Positions 40,001 to 44,359 of a DNA stretch of 64,000 bases are shown here, piece by piece; the first letter of the stretch is position 1, and the number at the start of each line of letters is the position of its first letter. The stretch comes from Pirellula sp. SH-Sr6A (GTDB lineage: Bacteria > Planctomycetota > Planctomycetia > Pirellulales > Pirellulaceae): contig NZ_CP011272.1 in assembly GCF_001610875.1 (NCBI RefSeq), positions 5,623,988 to 5,687,987 on the forward strand, in the 5' to 3' direction. Below the pieces are notes generated by a model, which worked only from the letters and a program-made list of their open reading frames with translations, was not told the origin of the DNA and did not search any database. Made by a program: the position numbers and the translations under genes.

Positions 40001-40234
40001 TCGAATGCACGCTATCTCGAGTTGGTACGAGAGAAGCAAACGGCGATGGAGCTAGAGGTTTTGACTCTAAACGAATCGGATTTAGGCATGGATGCTGGCC
40101 TGTACGGTCCGTTGGTAGAAGGAGAGGGAATGTCTTCCGAGTCGTTGGAGGATTACCTAGCGATGTGGATCGGTGAGGACGAAGAGAGCGACGAGGCGGT
40201 CGATGAATTGTTCTCCGACTCGTCGTGGCTGTAA
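22070..40234 (+). CDS. Giant multidomain surface/secreted protein (paralogue 2) with intact metzincin motif, PPC, GEVED, cadherin-like array, dockerin-like end
   Basis: 6054 residues from ATG 22070, with AAAGG about 10 nt upstream. Approximate order by residue: short basic N-terminus with EGLERRDLMAADGPR (29-43), the same LEPR-XLL-like motif as paralogue 1; metzincin-type protease region with HEVGHVMGYGH at 503-513 and a PPGTIMG Met-turn; PPC (560-675); DUF1565-like LYVDKAYLG entry (726-817); beta-helix; fibronectin-like module (1050-1160); PPC domains (1570-1750, 1820-1930); an insert of about 400 residues resembling a DUF4394/propeller-like domain (1957-2354) that paralogue 1 lacks; beta-sandwich; GEVED (about 3575-3970) split by two extra repeats; about 14 cadherin-like repeats (4080-5790); dockerin-like pair (DVDDDGFVSPID and DVNGSGGTDPLD, 5885-5957); and an acidic tail. 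It probably follows paralogue 1 in one transcription unit, 106 nt downstream. An exported, self-anchoring protease or adhesin is the inferred role. Confidence 0.85.
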   Translation: MGIDASKSANRIRSFVQTKREQFRRMVCEGLERRDLMAADGPRLLSVAPNAGELLSVTRENTLSESPRELVLRFDSDVTLGSIANGIQIIRSGGDRAFGASVGASNPIADIREIPAFLNFGESNRIVIARFSQPLPDDLYTVQVLGVGSPTPIQNTAGQALLPRIAGTDRDTFSFDLELGTKIIAVVPQPIDRAGNGTISQRRADIEVYFNDNELYDQAITTGLGANPSVVDRQFYKLILTKDTVSPNDDEVFEPTSISYDPVLKKATLTFAQDIDSLPSSSGGGTFRLRVGSNAPVANVLAPIAPNTLTPGADPAGTLNGAVNVTGLGTGTLNGSFSTIITQEIRTLAGNQLLLDFPGNNLEPGHRDIQDESHLNGTDSNPEITTRFYSFMDNQSYGVDVQGRPLFSSINSDQRQRVREVFEFFSAQLGIDFVERVGAVQGGDIQVVVGDMAPLGIVSGPGDVIGVAGGNLAIMDASEQWDNSFGQGSNIPGTQSFFETTMHEVGHVMGYGHTYDLPPGTIMGSANVLGYSTASTGGVLEQIYPANADVIHGQNLYRPDNRDVDLYRFEVPVTQAGTVRIETFAERLNNSSNLDTYLTLFKREADGSLSIVNANNNYFSDDSFIEADLGPGEYFISVTGKGNEDNNPLASNTGSGAVSQGQYQLRFDFKSTIIGQMVEQKTGSTAMGSALDGDGDGVAGGDFNFWFRSAAPYAGIVAPPASGPARTLYVDKAYLGVAQVGSLTQPFTRISDATAAARPGDIIRLVGDNRTPNSLTDDRAYEIGDGGAAVGTLSDGATLNVPRGVTLMIDAGAILKFGGSGILVGSNDSTSDRSSSAIQVLGVPGLPVYMTSYNDQSLGQDTNPLVTNPSAGNWGGIEIRNDFDRAQGRFDREREGVFLNTISNADIRYGGGQVGQGALARVVSPIDLSEARPLILNNIITRSGDAAISADPNSFEETLFTEPRYQHVGAFIPDYTRVGPDIRSNVVQNNSINGLFIKIDTTAGGGLEQLTVPGRIDDSEITIVLGENLIIQGTPGGAGSEALRPNISLVTLNPVSLATPGFAAATAVEYLMTYVDRFGQESLTSAVTTGLVAAGQTIRLDNLPTATLDYVGRKLYRRDNNQVNGSGAPVYRLVANLNRDDNQYFDNGGTIAGGLQTLGLTSVSRSRRDASLVIDPGTVIKALGGRIEVGISATLLAEGTEAKPIVFTSRLDDRFGAGGSLDTNNDGNGSVGLPGDWAGIISRHLGELSLDNTVITFGGGNSRVPGGFASFNAIEVHQSTARIANSLIENNASGLGTPGTTNRDARGENDEAAIFVLASQPVIINNVIRNNSQGTGNLGASTSAISIDANSLNFKSVRDFGRSTGSNSREPIGLGNFGPLVSNNRLGGNAINGMTVRGGTLTTESVWDDTDIVHVLQNEIVIPDFHTYGGLRLTSRADESLVVKLNGANAGFTAAGRPLDITDRIGGTLQLLGSPGFPVVLTSLADDSIGAGFDFAGRSMLDTNNNGSATVPTPGSWRSVRFEPFSNDRNVDQSYEREPDLLASVGSNDFPATAEDVGTIAPNLSSGDENLRLGVTLTGAIASPSDLDVYRFIGTAGTTVWFDMDQTSGTLDSVVEIIDANGQIIAQSNNSLNESLASSVYSNPALIPVGRANPMDQEVSAPTNSFLGTDADFQGINPLDAGFRVVLPGSAGSINNYFVRVRSSNVSPVPGPGGVDRTSTARLTDPSLVRSGITVGQYKLHLRLQQTQEISGSTVRYADIRFASTGIEARGVGIHSPLVGEYGETNPETNNALATAQTLGNLLSSDRASMSIAGQFASANDIDFFRFTAARDSIQQVSTTPSAHVSVIFDVDYADGLARANTQLWVFRPDGTLVLMADDSNIHDDQPAAQKGADTSDLTRGSMGTRDAYIGPIELPPGDYIVAVTNKSQSHVSMRQFSDVDGGGFANVRVEPIDSVRRISEDRFDTLPAARPSTNAAPVQVAFSASSAVPFNFSDVTLFTATGRNVNFNNPLTGVIEATYSTNGTSAVNYGANTTMLDMAVTPSGQGIAYQQATGGVLTDANSGNFIGLDIGNGAPAVGNSGLTTTTTRVTPNSNPPTFEVVQVPNNGGNNGVGLTFDGLAFSTLGATDLGGGAQAASFWGVASRNGGGFQPIIGIVNGTPTAVGIGQPVVSRNILYRLSSYDGTLGAAINPSGSNALNAAQRGWGAGTNQMASGFFVQQAGTTDINNNVVGYTEAIGNVSGLASIGNRLYAVTNAGELMGMTPSLTQRHVFSDSYVVINDPDSNQPIQFTSLTTGPRNLVEGAINYSQLLFGVGSNGRMYAFNTNGVLQNIFPGARSYVESAGLTNVSGISFSSLDTNLWHLTERNTAEAGHGRPAIFNQSSDAQTGTNVSLRFGYADPNANQRTQSGNYSGIYNTPLQYNTVAAPGGARGAIESALIDLREYSANDQPYLYFNYRLNTQDSNSAIGDNQAALDTFRVYVSAEDGQWTLLGTNNAPQTNSTRTDFADNFLTNGSDEFDVSNTGVNFPNVDPFGKPPITSEFFDNQGWRQARVSLSTVAGLRDVKLRFEFATGGDFRTLDASLQPDATRNGIEITAVSGDRFFDGGVDGVIGANANTFTLGGTVFEFDLGLVLNLPSGASLKTGDQIKIGTQLLTFSNAAGAQNIPFSATQTPEQVADNVLAVLTANGYTVARHTTTRNVLNVTARAGNPLPAPTAIGDYDILGADKAIIIGEPGVVTPGAQPVNITNAMTAIQVRDAVRTSLALAFNIAGQENNIDIYRVRGNTILFHSSLQTAVSNSSRLVITDGRIGDRFGPADTPNPRFTSSFRAQQNNFEGLQIDDIIIGFAERGEVMYNAPASNSTFVPTPFYEPILDPVTRLRANEVETGTYQLEIRAAADYGTTPPGTRLLIDGPNGRSFNTNDRLSKSYALQFNSASRLRDGAFFTLSDGSSTARFEFNVITSTSDPAASVTSGSIPITVLPNATAVEIVRAIRDAINSPEAQSVLKITASTGGDMSGFGGEYPARSLVIFLNGSAAADTAGGILGFTNGGAQLSFIRFGQETGFGEDLGDSNSVRDQGQFIVSSSVVRNSQNFGINVDAAAQQQSLWSTQTGTKPYPGAVRNLVNFNSSNVAPGVVVMNNVLYGNVAGGISISGDTGNNNNGEPPRTVARVLNNTLYGTGAGTGINVNDGAVPTILNNAISNFGVGISVSANSQSGTEVGGNIYKLNGANTSPAGLVQSFQISLGATEPLFNDPANGRFYLQALSQAIDSSVASLENRSSIEQVKAAIGLPTSSILAPSLDVNGLRRSDDPAVNTPAGLGQNVFIDRGAIDRVDFVGPSAVLLNPLDNDAANNDGDLSPTNLILRSGTYDFFEILLDESSGTGVDPSTALDATVIVTENGRRLVSGADYVFGYSVNSRTIRLTPLGGFWRRDSVYEVTLVNQSANRLTVPAGSAITDGQQIRVVRGASTFVLEFDSGDGVTGGATPIPFSNTTSATVLTGRIMQALAAANIVNAGVATFALANDTLMITGATSVTSPIPVLAIAPIRDLAGNELRANRANSLTQFTIAMPEVSLDYGDAIERAGTGANSATLLALNGARHAIYPIDEPLLVLGQYVDADANGVTSPGADGDDNDSSVTFSTGLPFEIGQSGPARLVTTASGAALVGKAITIRDNLNNTVVFRFTDGTVTLGAGEVGVTVLPADSADTIAESLRVAIYTQAIETGRLFNIIARRSANVISLDGTLNHRFDLSDVAGLIRRDSTGTLSVVVQKTNSSGNNLLDGQTLTLADGSGNVVAFQVIDTSAGTPTALAAGNIAVRVNLLTDSDTVIAATFRDAMNAAITARRLNLPQVTLTGTELRILADDEDGVRFQGYFNASATPVTATVTASGAGFLDVWIDWNQDNDFNDPGEQMLDSVPVVAGANTFSNFITPAGAAIGYTSARFRLSTTGGLSPSGLALGGEVEDYIIEVLPGLPPVATNDPSTASREYRVLEDTALDVSRADGVLANDVDADEIWVYDVDPFTATIDPVVAPQNGTLEFLPETSGPDAGEFKGAFRYTPNRNFFGIDTFVYQVRDARMISNTPATVTINVLPVNDVPVGVDDQVTISEDIADVETNPTRTVTWNASLFTGNDIRGRHGDGTIATNEAAQNLRVIAASFVTPRKSGDGISVDLVNNTITFNPGDHYNDLIDGQVVIALTIEDDGSTGVVRPNELSEANPLINANPLTSTSLLTITINPLNDRPLFTLDTNLIAEVEDPTPSARTYGIVKNVVAGPVLALDELSGATAQTVSSFEVNVVANHPNPASLFAVAPAVVGTGSSRALQYTLAPDINWANAGGDFLNTNGLGNIVLELVAIDDGLNDANGNVNRSVVQRVTIQIQPVNDAPEFTVPATHTSLEDAGVVTVPGFITGIRPGTVTSEDESRDQTVQFEVVGWDPNLFVSIPTISSDGTLTYQVRPDLNSNYNAPVSDPTVTPAVNPLIEIELVDNGPQGGSNVHRSVRKSFQVVVTPVNDVPVPDAHSAQAVEDVVLTIQSSDVLAGDRSGPIDEDRIELQQLRITRVDLVTAQGGTIVPLFDGTTDRIISFDYTPPANYFGPDSLTYTVTDNGNPELSSVGTITLSVLDVNDAPTFTSGADVVVLEDAAAYSQAWATNVSPGPANESAQTVQFAVQVTPPVNFPNFFAVAPAIAADGTLTFTLAQDANGSAIVEVVAIDNGPSGGVVNHVNRSTVHTLTITADPVNDAPVYSLSQTLIQHAEDPTPALRSYSIVNGVAGARSTAIDELLSQSVAFDFIVLAPAGRFAVNPRIVGTGTDRVFEYQLAPDVNRLNSNGDILVEVYAVDNGPSTTPPANVNRSPRQIITIRVTEVNDPPQFDLSFNTLTIEEDAPLQTFPAFYLNELAGPSTAVDELPPSSTAQTVTRSVSVPPEAVDLYAVLPRLNANGDLEFQYRQDVNSNFAALRGVPGLLNIIITATDNGQEDGLPAPKSTTKTLVVNVTPVNDAPFAALSTNRVEVIEDAGLVSIPNFAVDVRPATNTVAGQITALDEATQTLSFVMNFSNPALFAQAPQIDAAGRLTFRTAPDQNGTSVVTARLIDDGANSPAPNTNLGPIVTFTIVANAINDAPEFTLPGSLDVVEDQGVVSLPGFATAIRPGPTTAADEGRQTLAFNLVQFDTNVFDIPPTLQADGTLSFRTRANINSNTANISRVVAFQLQDGGVAGPSPNTNLSVIRSFTLNIAPVNDPPIPDVFVVAGTEDRVVTVQAVDVLNLDQPGPEDERVVEGQTVRITQIERTSERGGSVVPVFSGGVITSFQYTPPSNLVGDDIVRYVVTDNGSPERSATGTIIIRTAGVNDPPQFAPGADVSVLEDSVPYSQSWATEILAGPINAPDEWSGPNAQQVSFTATPSNPAFFAVQPAIDSNGVLTFTLARDVNGVVTVDVLAVDNGATGGENVNTSSMHRLTISVGALNDAPGFELGPTIVYDEDLGPFSGPFVGRIVGAEGMNSATPTGTDEAGQSVTFEVTNSNNSLFLVQPAVDATGRLTFTPAADAFGAVQVFVVGVDNGPSTSPNVNRSLPKTFTIDLQPLNDAPFAVNDRYTTTEDAVLNIAAPGVLANDRDVDLPNDTLSIVLSSGSITTALGATVTLSANGGFVYDPRGAQQLQRLTVGEAAVDTFTYTVRDASGLTSNLGTVSLTVTGINDVPIAVNDSFSIAAGQATSLNVLANDTDIDSSIDVRTIEIGRLPVNGTVTVLSTGRVEYRPNAGYVGPDTFTYRFRDSLGAFSNEATVTVNSSTPPVAVDDTLTIVRNRQATINVLRNDFDPDTVGGLDPATVTIASGPDVGGASVQPNGDILYTPPTGFTGVATFQYFVSDRTGQPSNLATVTLRVVSSLHQNPTNRYDVDDDGFVSPIDVLLIVNDINFNGARTLPDDFGQPPFLDVNGSGGTDPLDVLDVINFINNRGNAGSGGEGESPVAWTPINVEILSNARYLELVREKQTAMELEVLTLNESDLGMDAGLYGPLVEGEGMSSESLEDYLAMWIGEDEESDEAVDELFSDSSWL
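23576..23608 (+). other. Metzincin zinc-binding motif HExxHxxGxxH in giant protein 2
   Basis: Residues 503-513 read HEVGHVMGYGH, which fits the metzincin consensus with three His ligands and the catalytic Glu. TYDLPPGTIMG follows, with the Met-turn methionine 11 residues after the last His. This predicts a zinc endopeptidase within the first tenth of the protein, directly before a PPC domain, a common partner of secreted peptidases. Confidence 0.85.
32791..33975 (+). other. GEVED domain of giant protein 2, interrupted by two inserted repeats
   Basis: The segment opens with SLDYGDAIER and ADGDDNDSSVTF and ends with LDVWIDWNQDNDFNDPGEQ and LALGGEVEDYIIEV. These are the two halves of a GEVED module. 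In paralogue 1 the two halves are contiguous (DGDAGDDGVGF leads straight to GWIDFNGDGDWDDPGE). Here about 640 nt (roughly 33010-33655) are inserted, holding two copies of the 'FxF/DG' repeat (GKAITIRDNLNNTVVFRF and DGQTLTLADGSGNVVAFQV). A second DDEDGVRF follows the insert. Confidence 0.7.
34330..39420 (+). repeat. Array of about 14 cadherin-like repeats with a duplicated higher-order block, giant protein 2
   Basis: Repeats of 90-140 residues are joined by 'xxNDxP' linkers; fourteen can be counted, from PVNDVPVG to GINDVPIA. A run of three kinds (starting EFTVPATHTS, then VPVPDAHSAQ, then PTFTSGADVV; 35222-36290) recurs as EFTLPGSLDV, PIPDVFVVAG and PQFAPGADVS (37436-38460). The unit starting LFTLDTNLIAEVEDPTP (34795) resembles the one starting VYSLSQTLIQHAEDPTP (36295). 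This points to segmental duplication of a multi-repeat block rather than single-repeat slippage. Confidence 0.75.
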
Positions 40235-40258
40235 CCGATAGATCCCAGAATTGAATCG

Positions 40259-40296
40259 ACTCGAGCCTGCTTCTTCAGCGGGCTCGAGTTGTTTTC
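40259..40296 (+). terminator. Intrinsic terminator after giant gene 2
   Basis: ACTCGAGCC (40259-40267) pairs perfectly with GGCTCGAGT (40281-40289). The stem extends inward through TGCT/AGCG (one wobble) to a TCTTC loop, about 13 bp in all. TGTTTT follows on the plus strand. It begins 24 nt after the stop codon and is a typical Rho-independent terminator. Confidence 0.8.
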
Positions 40297-40358
40297 AGAC
40301 CCAATGACGCCCTATGGATGGTTGGGGCGATCCATACTGGACGATTCCTCTCGGACGT

Positions 40359-41543
40359 CTAGTACTGAGCACCGCGTATCACGCACACGCTATCCGACTG
40401 TTCGATGAGATGCTCTAGAGAGTGGAGGCCATCGACATAAGCGAATCCGAGCGATTCGGTGTCAGTAGATGAAAGGGATGACATCAAATAGACACTGCGA
40501 TGTACGCAGATCGAACGAAGCACCGCGGCGGGAAACGCGTCTTCGGCGTGCGACCTTAGCAATCGTTTGTTCGCTTGCTCGGCGGGTGCATCGGAGCGGA
40601 GATCGCGGATTCCGGGAGTTGCTTTATGGACATCGCAGCACACAACCACTTTGCCGTTCGGGTGGCAGATGCTATCCGCGAGGACCGCAGCTCTCGCGAC
40701 CGAGAGCCAAGTCTGTTGCTGGGGAGCACCATCGACGATACCGATAACCAGATCGTAGGTTTCATTCGGGAGCGGGCTGAGTTGCTCTACACCTTGACGA
40801 AAGACCGCTTCGGGTTTTCCCGCGAGGATCTCGGCGACTTTTCCATCGATAGATGGGACGACAGCGAGAGCAAATTGAACACCTGCCAACCAACCTGCTT
40901 CGCGGCTCAGCTTTTCATGTTGGTGGAGATGAGTGGAGTTGTCGTCGAGCCACGCCAATCCCCAACGTTGCTGTGTGGCCGCATCCGTGAACCCAGGCGA
41001 GATACCGAAAAGGTCGCTCGCACAAGGGCATTCTGCAGTGCGAATGCAGTAAATCGGCAGGACGACATCGGCGTCGATCAATTCGCGTTGGACATAAATG
41101 GGATCTGCGGACTCGCTCGCCGCGATATACGCGTGATTCTCCTGGTCCTGCGGATCGTGCGCTACGAGTCGTACACCATCGAGTCCATGCGAGGCCATCG
41201 CATTCTTTGCCCCGTCCAGGATCGATGGTGAGGTGGTCCCAATGACCCAACTTAGATTGTCCGCAGAGCATCCATGTTCCAGGAGATAGCGAATCAATTC
41301 GCAAGCAATCGCGATCCCATCCGGAACACCTTCTTCGAGAGCGATTGCGATACGGTCATCCGGGATCACCGCCAGCATCAACGGTGGAAACTCGATTGGA
41401 TTTTCCAACCGCTCCCGAACCATGGATGCGTAGTCGTCGCGCGAAGCTGCACGGCCATGGCTCCATGGGAGCAAGTTTTCGGAAACGGGGAGCGTCACTT
41501 TCAACGAGCCTGCGCGTGCTTCAATCATGGGTTGGTTATTCAT
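40359..41543 (-). CDS. LarA-like (lactate racemase / DUF2088 domain) protein, apparently lacking usual catalytic residues
   Basis: About 394 residues. The ATG at 41543 forms an ATGA overlap with the stop of the upstream glycosyltransferase gene and is preferred to the longer frame starting at 41558. The N-terminal half has the LarA Rossmann-like layout: MLAVIPDDRIAIALEEGVPD, then LLEHGCSADNLSWVIGTTSP, then VVLPIYCIR. LarA is a nickel-pincer-nucleotide racemase that uses conserved His and Lys residues. Here the usual DxTRP is PDDRIA, the GTHR-like motif is GTTS, and the SGGRK-type lysine segment is not recognisable. Racemase activity is therefore doubtful. It is the last gene of a four-gene minus-strand run. 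Planctomycete-specific LarA homologue of unknown function is my best call. Confidence 0.6.
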   Translation of the reverse strand: MNNQPMIEARAGSLKVTLPVSENLLPWSHGRAASRDDYASMVRERLENPIEFPPLMLAVIPDDRIAIALEEGVPDGIAIACELIRYLLEHGCSADNLSWVIGTTSPSILDGAKNAMASHGLDGVRLVAHDPQDQENHAYIAASESADPIYVQRELIDADVVLPIYCIRTAECPCASDLFGISPGFTDAATQQRWGLAWLDDNSTHLHQHEKLSREAGWLAGVQFALAVVPSIDGKVAEILAGKPEAVFRQGVEQLSPLPNETYDLVIGIVDGAPQQQTWLSVARAAVLADSICHPNGKVVVCCDVHKATPGIRDLRSDAPAEQANKRLLRSHAEDAFPAAVLRSICVHRSVYLMSSLSSTDTESLGFAYVDGLHSLEHLIEQSDSVCVIRGAQY

Positions 41544-42646
41544 TTCCCTTGCAACCAATTTCGATAGAGTTCGACGTGCCGTTGTACCATGGCTTCACAG
41601 CTATGTTCTAGTTCGATTTGTCGTCTGGCATTCCGAATGATTCGATCGCGCAGTTCGGCGTCGCGAAAGAGTTCATTGGTGAGTCGTGTTAATCGATGGA
41701 CATCACCAGGTTGGAAGAGGAGACCTGTCTCACGATCTTGCACAAGATCGCGGTTTCCAGGGATATCCGTCACGATGACAGGAACGCCACCGAATTGAGC
41801 TTCCAGAATCGCATTGGACTGCCCTTCGTACAAACTGCCGTTCCAAAGAACGTCGGCGTGTTTCAATATCTCGGGGACATCGGTACGTTCGCCTAGCAAA
41901 TAGACTTGGGAACCCGCTCGGATGTTGTCACGGTATAGCTCCAATCGGTTCCGTTCAGGCCCTTCGCCGACAATGAGGTAGCACGTGTCTTCCCGAAGCA
42001 TGCGAAGCATTTCCGCTCCCCATATCAGGTCTTTGTATCCCTTCTGGTGCCACAGTCGGCCGATAGAGACGATCCACTTCAAGCGGGCCGGAACCCCCAA
42101 TCGATCCGCGATTTCTTCTTTTGTAACGTCCGATACAGGTGCCGCAATCGCCGCGTTAGGGATGAGGAAAAAATACTCCTTCGGGATACCTTTGTCTGCA
42201 TAGAACTGGACCACACCGCTGCTATTGGTGGTGATTCGTGGAGCGCGTTTCGCTAAAAATCGATCGATCGAAAACTGCCATGCCGATTTCCAAGGATCCA
42301 CAGAGCGTTCCGATCCTACAACGATCGGTACATTTGCAAGCCACGCTGCGCTCCGTCCATAAGCGTTCGCAGCAAAGATCCAGGTGTGAACAAGATCCGG
42401 CCGGAGGGATTGGAATAGGCGGTATAGTCTCCACCAAGCAAAGGGGTCTAGCTTTCCTCGCTTGTTGATAAAGTGCAACGGAATGTTCCGTTCCCTGAGC
42501 CAGTTTTCGCGAGGGCCTGTGTGGGTCAGGACAATCACATGAACGTCGAAGTGTTCCTGGAGTAAGCCCTCCGCCAGCAGGCAGAGCTGTTTTTCTGCGC
42601 CCCCTTGATCGAGCGTTGGGATGACGAGCGCGATTTTAGTTTTCAT
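41540..42646 (-). CDS. Glycosyltransferase family 4 protein
   Basis: This 368-residue protein has the GT-B fold. The N-terminal domain begins KIALVIPTLDQGGAEKQLC (the glycine-rich acceptor loop of GT4 enzymes). The C-terminal nucleotide-sugar domain has SIGRLWHQKGYKDLI, LYEGQSNAILEAQFGGVPVI and DIPGNRDLV. The E-x7-E motif that retaining GT4 enzymes use to bind the donor is seen as EGQSNAILE. It would transfer a sugar from a nucleotide donor to a lipid or glycan acceptor at the cytoplasmic face of the membrane. It overlaps the upstream glycosyltransferase by 11 nt and the LarA-like gene by 4 nt, so translation is probably coupled. Donor and acceptor are unknown. Confidence 0.88.
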   Translation of the reverse strand: MKTKIALVIPTLDQGGAEKQLCLLAEGLLQEHFDVHVIVLTHTGPRENWLRERNIPLHFINKRGKLDPFAWWRLYRLFQSLRPDLVHTWIFAANAYGRSAAWLANVPIVVGSERSVDPWKSAWQFSIDRFLAKRAPRITTNSSGVVQFYADKGIPKEYFFLIPNAAIAAPVSDVTKEEIADRLGVPARLKWIVSIGRLWHQKGYKDLIWGAEMLRMLREDTCYLIVGEGPERNRLELYRDNIRAGSQVYLLGERTDVPEILKHADVLWNGSLYEGQSNAILEAQFGGVPVIVTDIPGNRDLVQDRETGLLFQPGDVHRLTRLTNELFRDAELRDRIIRNARRQIELEHSCEAMVQRHVELYRNWLQGK

Positions 42647-43829
42647 GACCGTTTGTTCCTCGGCTGTTTTCCAAAACCAACAGCCACTGTTTCAGCAGTT
42701 GAGTGGTCGGATGACGCGAATGGAGTTCGGTTTGAAGAGTCTCGATGGCGTGTGCGAGAGCTCGAGGTTGGGCGTACCATCGATGCAATTGAAGGGCCAG
42801 GCTCGTCGGTGAATCATAAACACAATCGTGAATCCCTAGGCCAAACAAGGGTTCGAGATCGGGATGTTCTCGAATGAGGCACGGAATGCAAGACGAAACG
42901 GTTGCAGGTAGAGTGAATTGAAGTGCTTCCTCGGGATTGCTGAACCAAACCAAATCAGCGACTTGGAGGAGAGAATCGACGTCGTCGAAGCTATCGAATA
43001 GAAGAAGTTCTCGGTGCCATCCGCGGTCCCTGATGAACTCGTAAAGCTGATCGTAGGGGAGGCCCGGGTTGATGATCCATGTCCGAAACATGGCCCCGGA
43101 ATCCAAGAGATCGCACATAGCCTGAAGCGTGGCTTGAAGGGTCGAAATCTGGCAATGTCCTAGATGCAGGACCAGCGGCGTTGAGTCGGGCAATAAAAAG
43201 TCGCTGTTGATCTTCGCTAACGCGTGGAGAGTCTCTTTGCGAAGTTCTGGGCTGCGACGGGTAGGGGGGGGAATGAAATCATCGATCCTCACCATGGTCT
43301 GGGAGGCAACACCGTGTTGGATCATCCATCGATGGACCGACGCAGACGGTACGACGACGGTCTTGGCTCGATTGGCGATGTCGATTTGCATGGGGAGAGG
43401 ACTTCGGACCGCGGGCGCCAATCCAACAGGAGAGTCCGATAAGCCGGCTCGCAACAGGATTGGGCGATCCAGTCGATTGCTTTTCGAAAGCAGGACCGAA
43501 GCCAGAGGATCGATGCGATCAACATAGATCCACCCGATGCGATCAAGGTGCGATTGCAGCCATTGAAGCACGTTTCGTTGGAAGTGAGATTCGTTCCAAT
43601 TGGTATTGGCTGCAGGTTGCAAGCGGTGAATTCGGACTCCTCGTAATTCGAATTCGTCGGGCCAGCTAGGGTGCCAACGCGAGGTAAGAACCGTGCTACG
43701 GATACCTGCGTTTTGGAGGTGATCCAGCCAGTGCATCAGTCGCAGGGACGCGTCATCGCAATACGGCCAGTACCGACGCGCGATCACAACAAGGTTTTGC
43801 TCATTATGCTCGGGGACACGCTGGTTCAA
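42636..43829 (-). CDS. Glycosyltransferase (GT4/GT-B-like), divergent
   Basis: This 397-residue protein has a GT-B-like plan. An N-terminal NLVVIARRYWPYCDDASLRL strand-loop and VLTSRWHPSWPDEFELRGV are followed by an acceptor domain. The C-terminal domain has PLVLHLGHCQIS, VADLVWFSNPEEALQFTLP and CLIREHPDLEPL, where canonical members have an E-x7-E and a 'GxPVI' stretch. The usual EGFG motif is altered to NPEEALQ. It starts with TTG, whose TTGA overlaps the TGA stop of hpt; no ATG is available before the first beta strand. It stands between hpt and the second glycosyltransferase in one overlapped unit, which suggests both enzymes build one glycan. Confidence 0.72.
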   Translation of the reverse strand: MNQRVPEHNEQNLVVIARRYWPYCDDASLRLMHWLDHLQNAGIRSTVLTSRWHPSWPDEFELRGVRIHRLQPAANTNWNESHFQRNVLQWLQSHLDRIGWIYVDRIDPLASVLLSKSNRLDRPILLRAGLSDSPVGLAPAVRSPLPMQIDIANRAKTVVVPSASVHRWMIQHGVASQTMVRIDDFIPPPTRRSPELRKETLHALAKINSDFLLPDSTPLVLHLGHCQISTLQATLQAMCDLLDSGAMFRTWIINPGLPYDQLYEFIRDRGWHRELLLFDSFDDVDSLLQVADLVWFSNPEEALQFTLPATVSSCIPCLIREHPDLEPLFGLGIHDCVYDSPTSLALQLHRWYAQPRALAHAIETLQTELHSRHPTTQLLKQWLLVLENSRGTNGHEN

Positions 43830-44359
43830 TTGGTGGAATGCCTCGCGAGGTCAGATTCTTCTAGAACGCCCACAAACGGTAAATTGCGATAAAGATCCTG
43901 ATAGTCCAACCCATACCCAACGACAAATTCATTGGGGATTTCGAAGACGACAAAATCCGGGTTCATAGGGACGGTGCTTTGCCCGAGCTTGTTTAAGAAC
44001 ACAGCGGTTTTCAAACTCGTCGGTCCCATTTGTCGAAGCCGATTCGAAACTTCAAAGAGCGTCTTCCCGGTGTCGAAAATATCGTCCAAAAGCAAGACGT
44101 CTCGATCCCGAATATCGAGCATCATTTGATCTTGAACAACGAGTTCTCCTGAACGAGTTCCACCCCGATAAGAGCTTGCCTGGATGAGACTGATTCGCAC
44201 GGGCATCTCGAGCCTTCGGATGAGGTCAGCTAGCATGACGATGCTCCCCGTCATGATCGATACGACCGTCAAAGGGGACTCGCCGTAGAAGGCGTTGAGT
44301 TCCTTGGCCAAACGATCTACGCCTGCATGGATTCGATCTTCACTAAGTAGTACCTTCAC
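43826..44359 (-). CDS. hpt: Hypoxanthine phosphoribosyltransferase
   Basis: This 177-residue protein has the PRTase type I fold. The PRPP-binding loop is VLLLDDIFDTGKTL (about residues 92-105). Earlier, VSIMTGSIVMLADLIR is the flexible PPi loop. SSYRGGTRSGE is the catalytic flap region with the Ser-Tyr pair of HGPRTs. FVVGYGLDYQDLYRNLP near the C-terminus is the purine-contacting stretch characteristic of Hpt. It salvages hypoxanthine (and often guanine) to IMP or GMP using PRPP. The start codon is GTG. It is the first gene of a four-gene minus-strand unit with two glycosyltransferases and a LarA-like gene, and overlaps the next by 4 nt. Length is normal for the family. Confidence 0.95.
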   Translation of the reverse strand: MKVLLSEDRIHAGVDRLAKELNAFYGESPLTVVSIMTGSIVMLADLIRRLEMPVRISLIQASSYRGGTRSGELVVQDQMMLDIRDRDVLLLDDIFDTGKTLFEVSNRLRQMGPTSLKTAVFLNKLGQSTVPMNPDFVVFEIPNEFVVGYGLDYQDLYRNLPFVGVLEESDLARHSTN

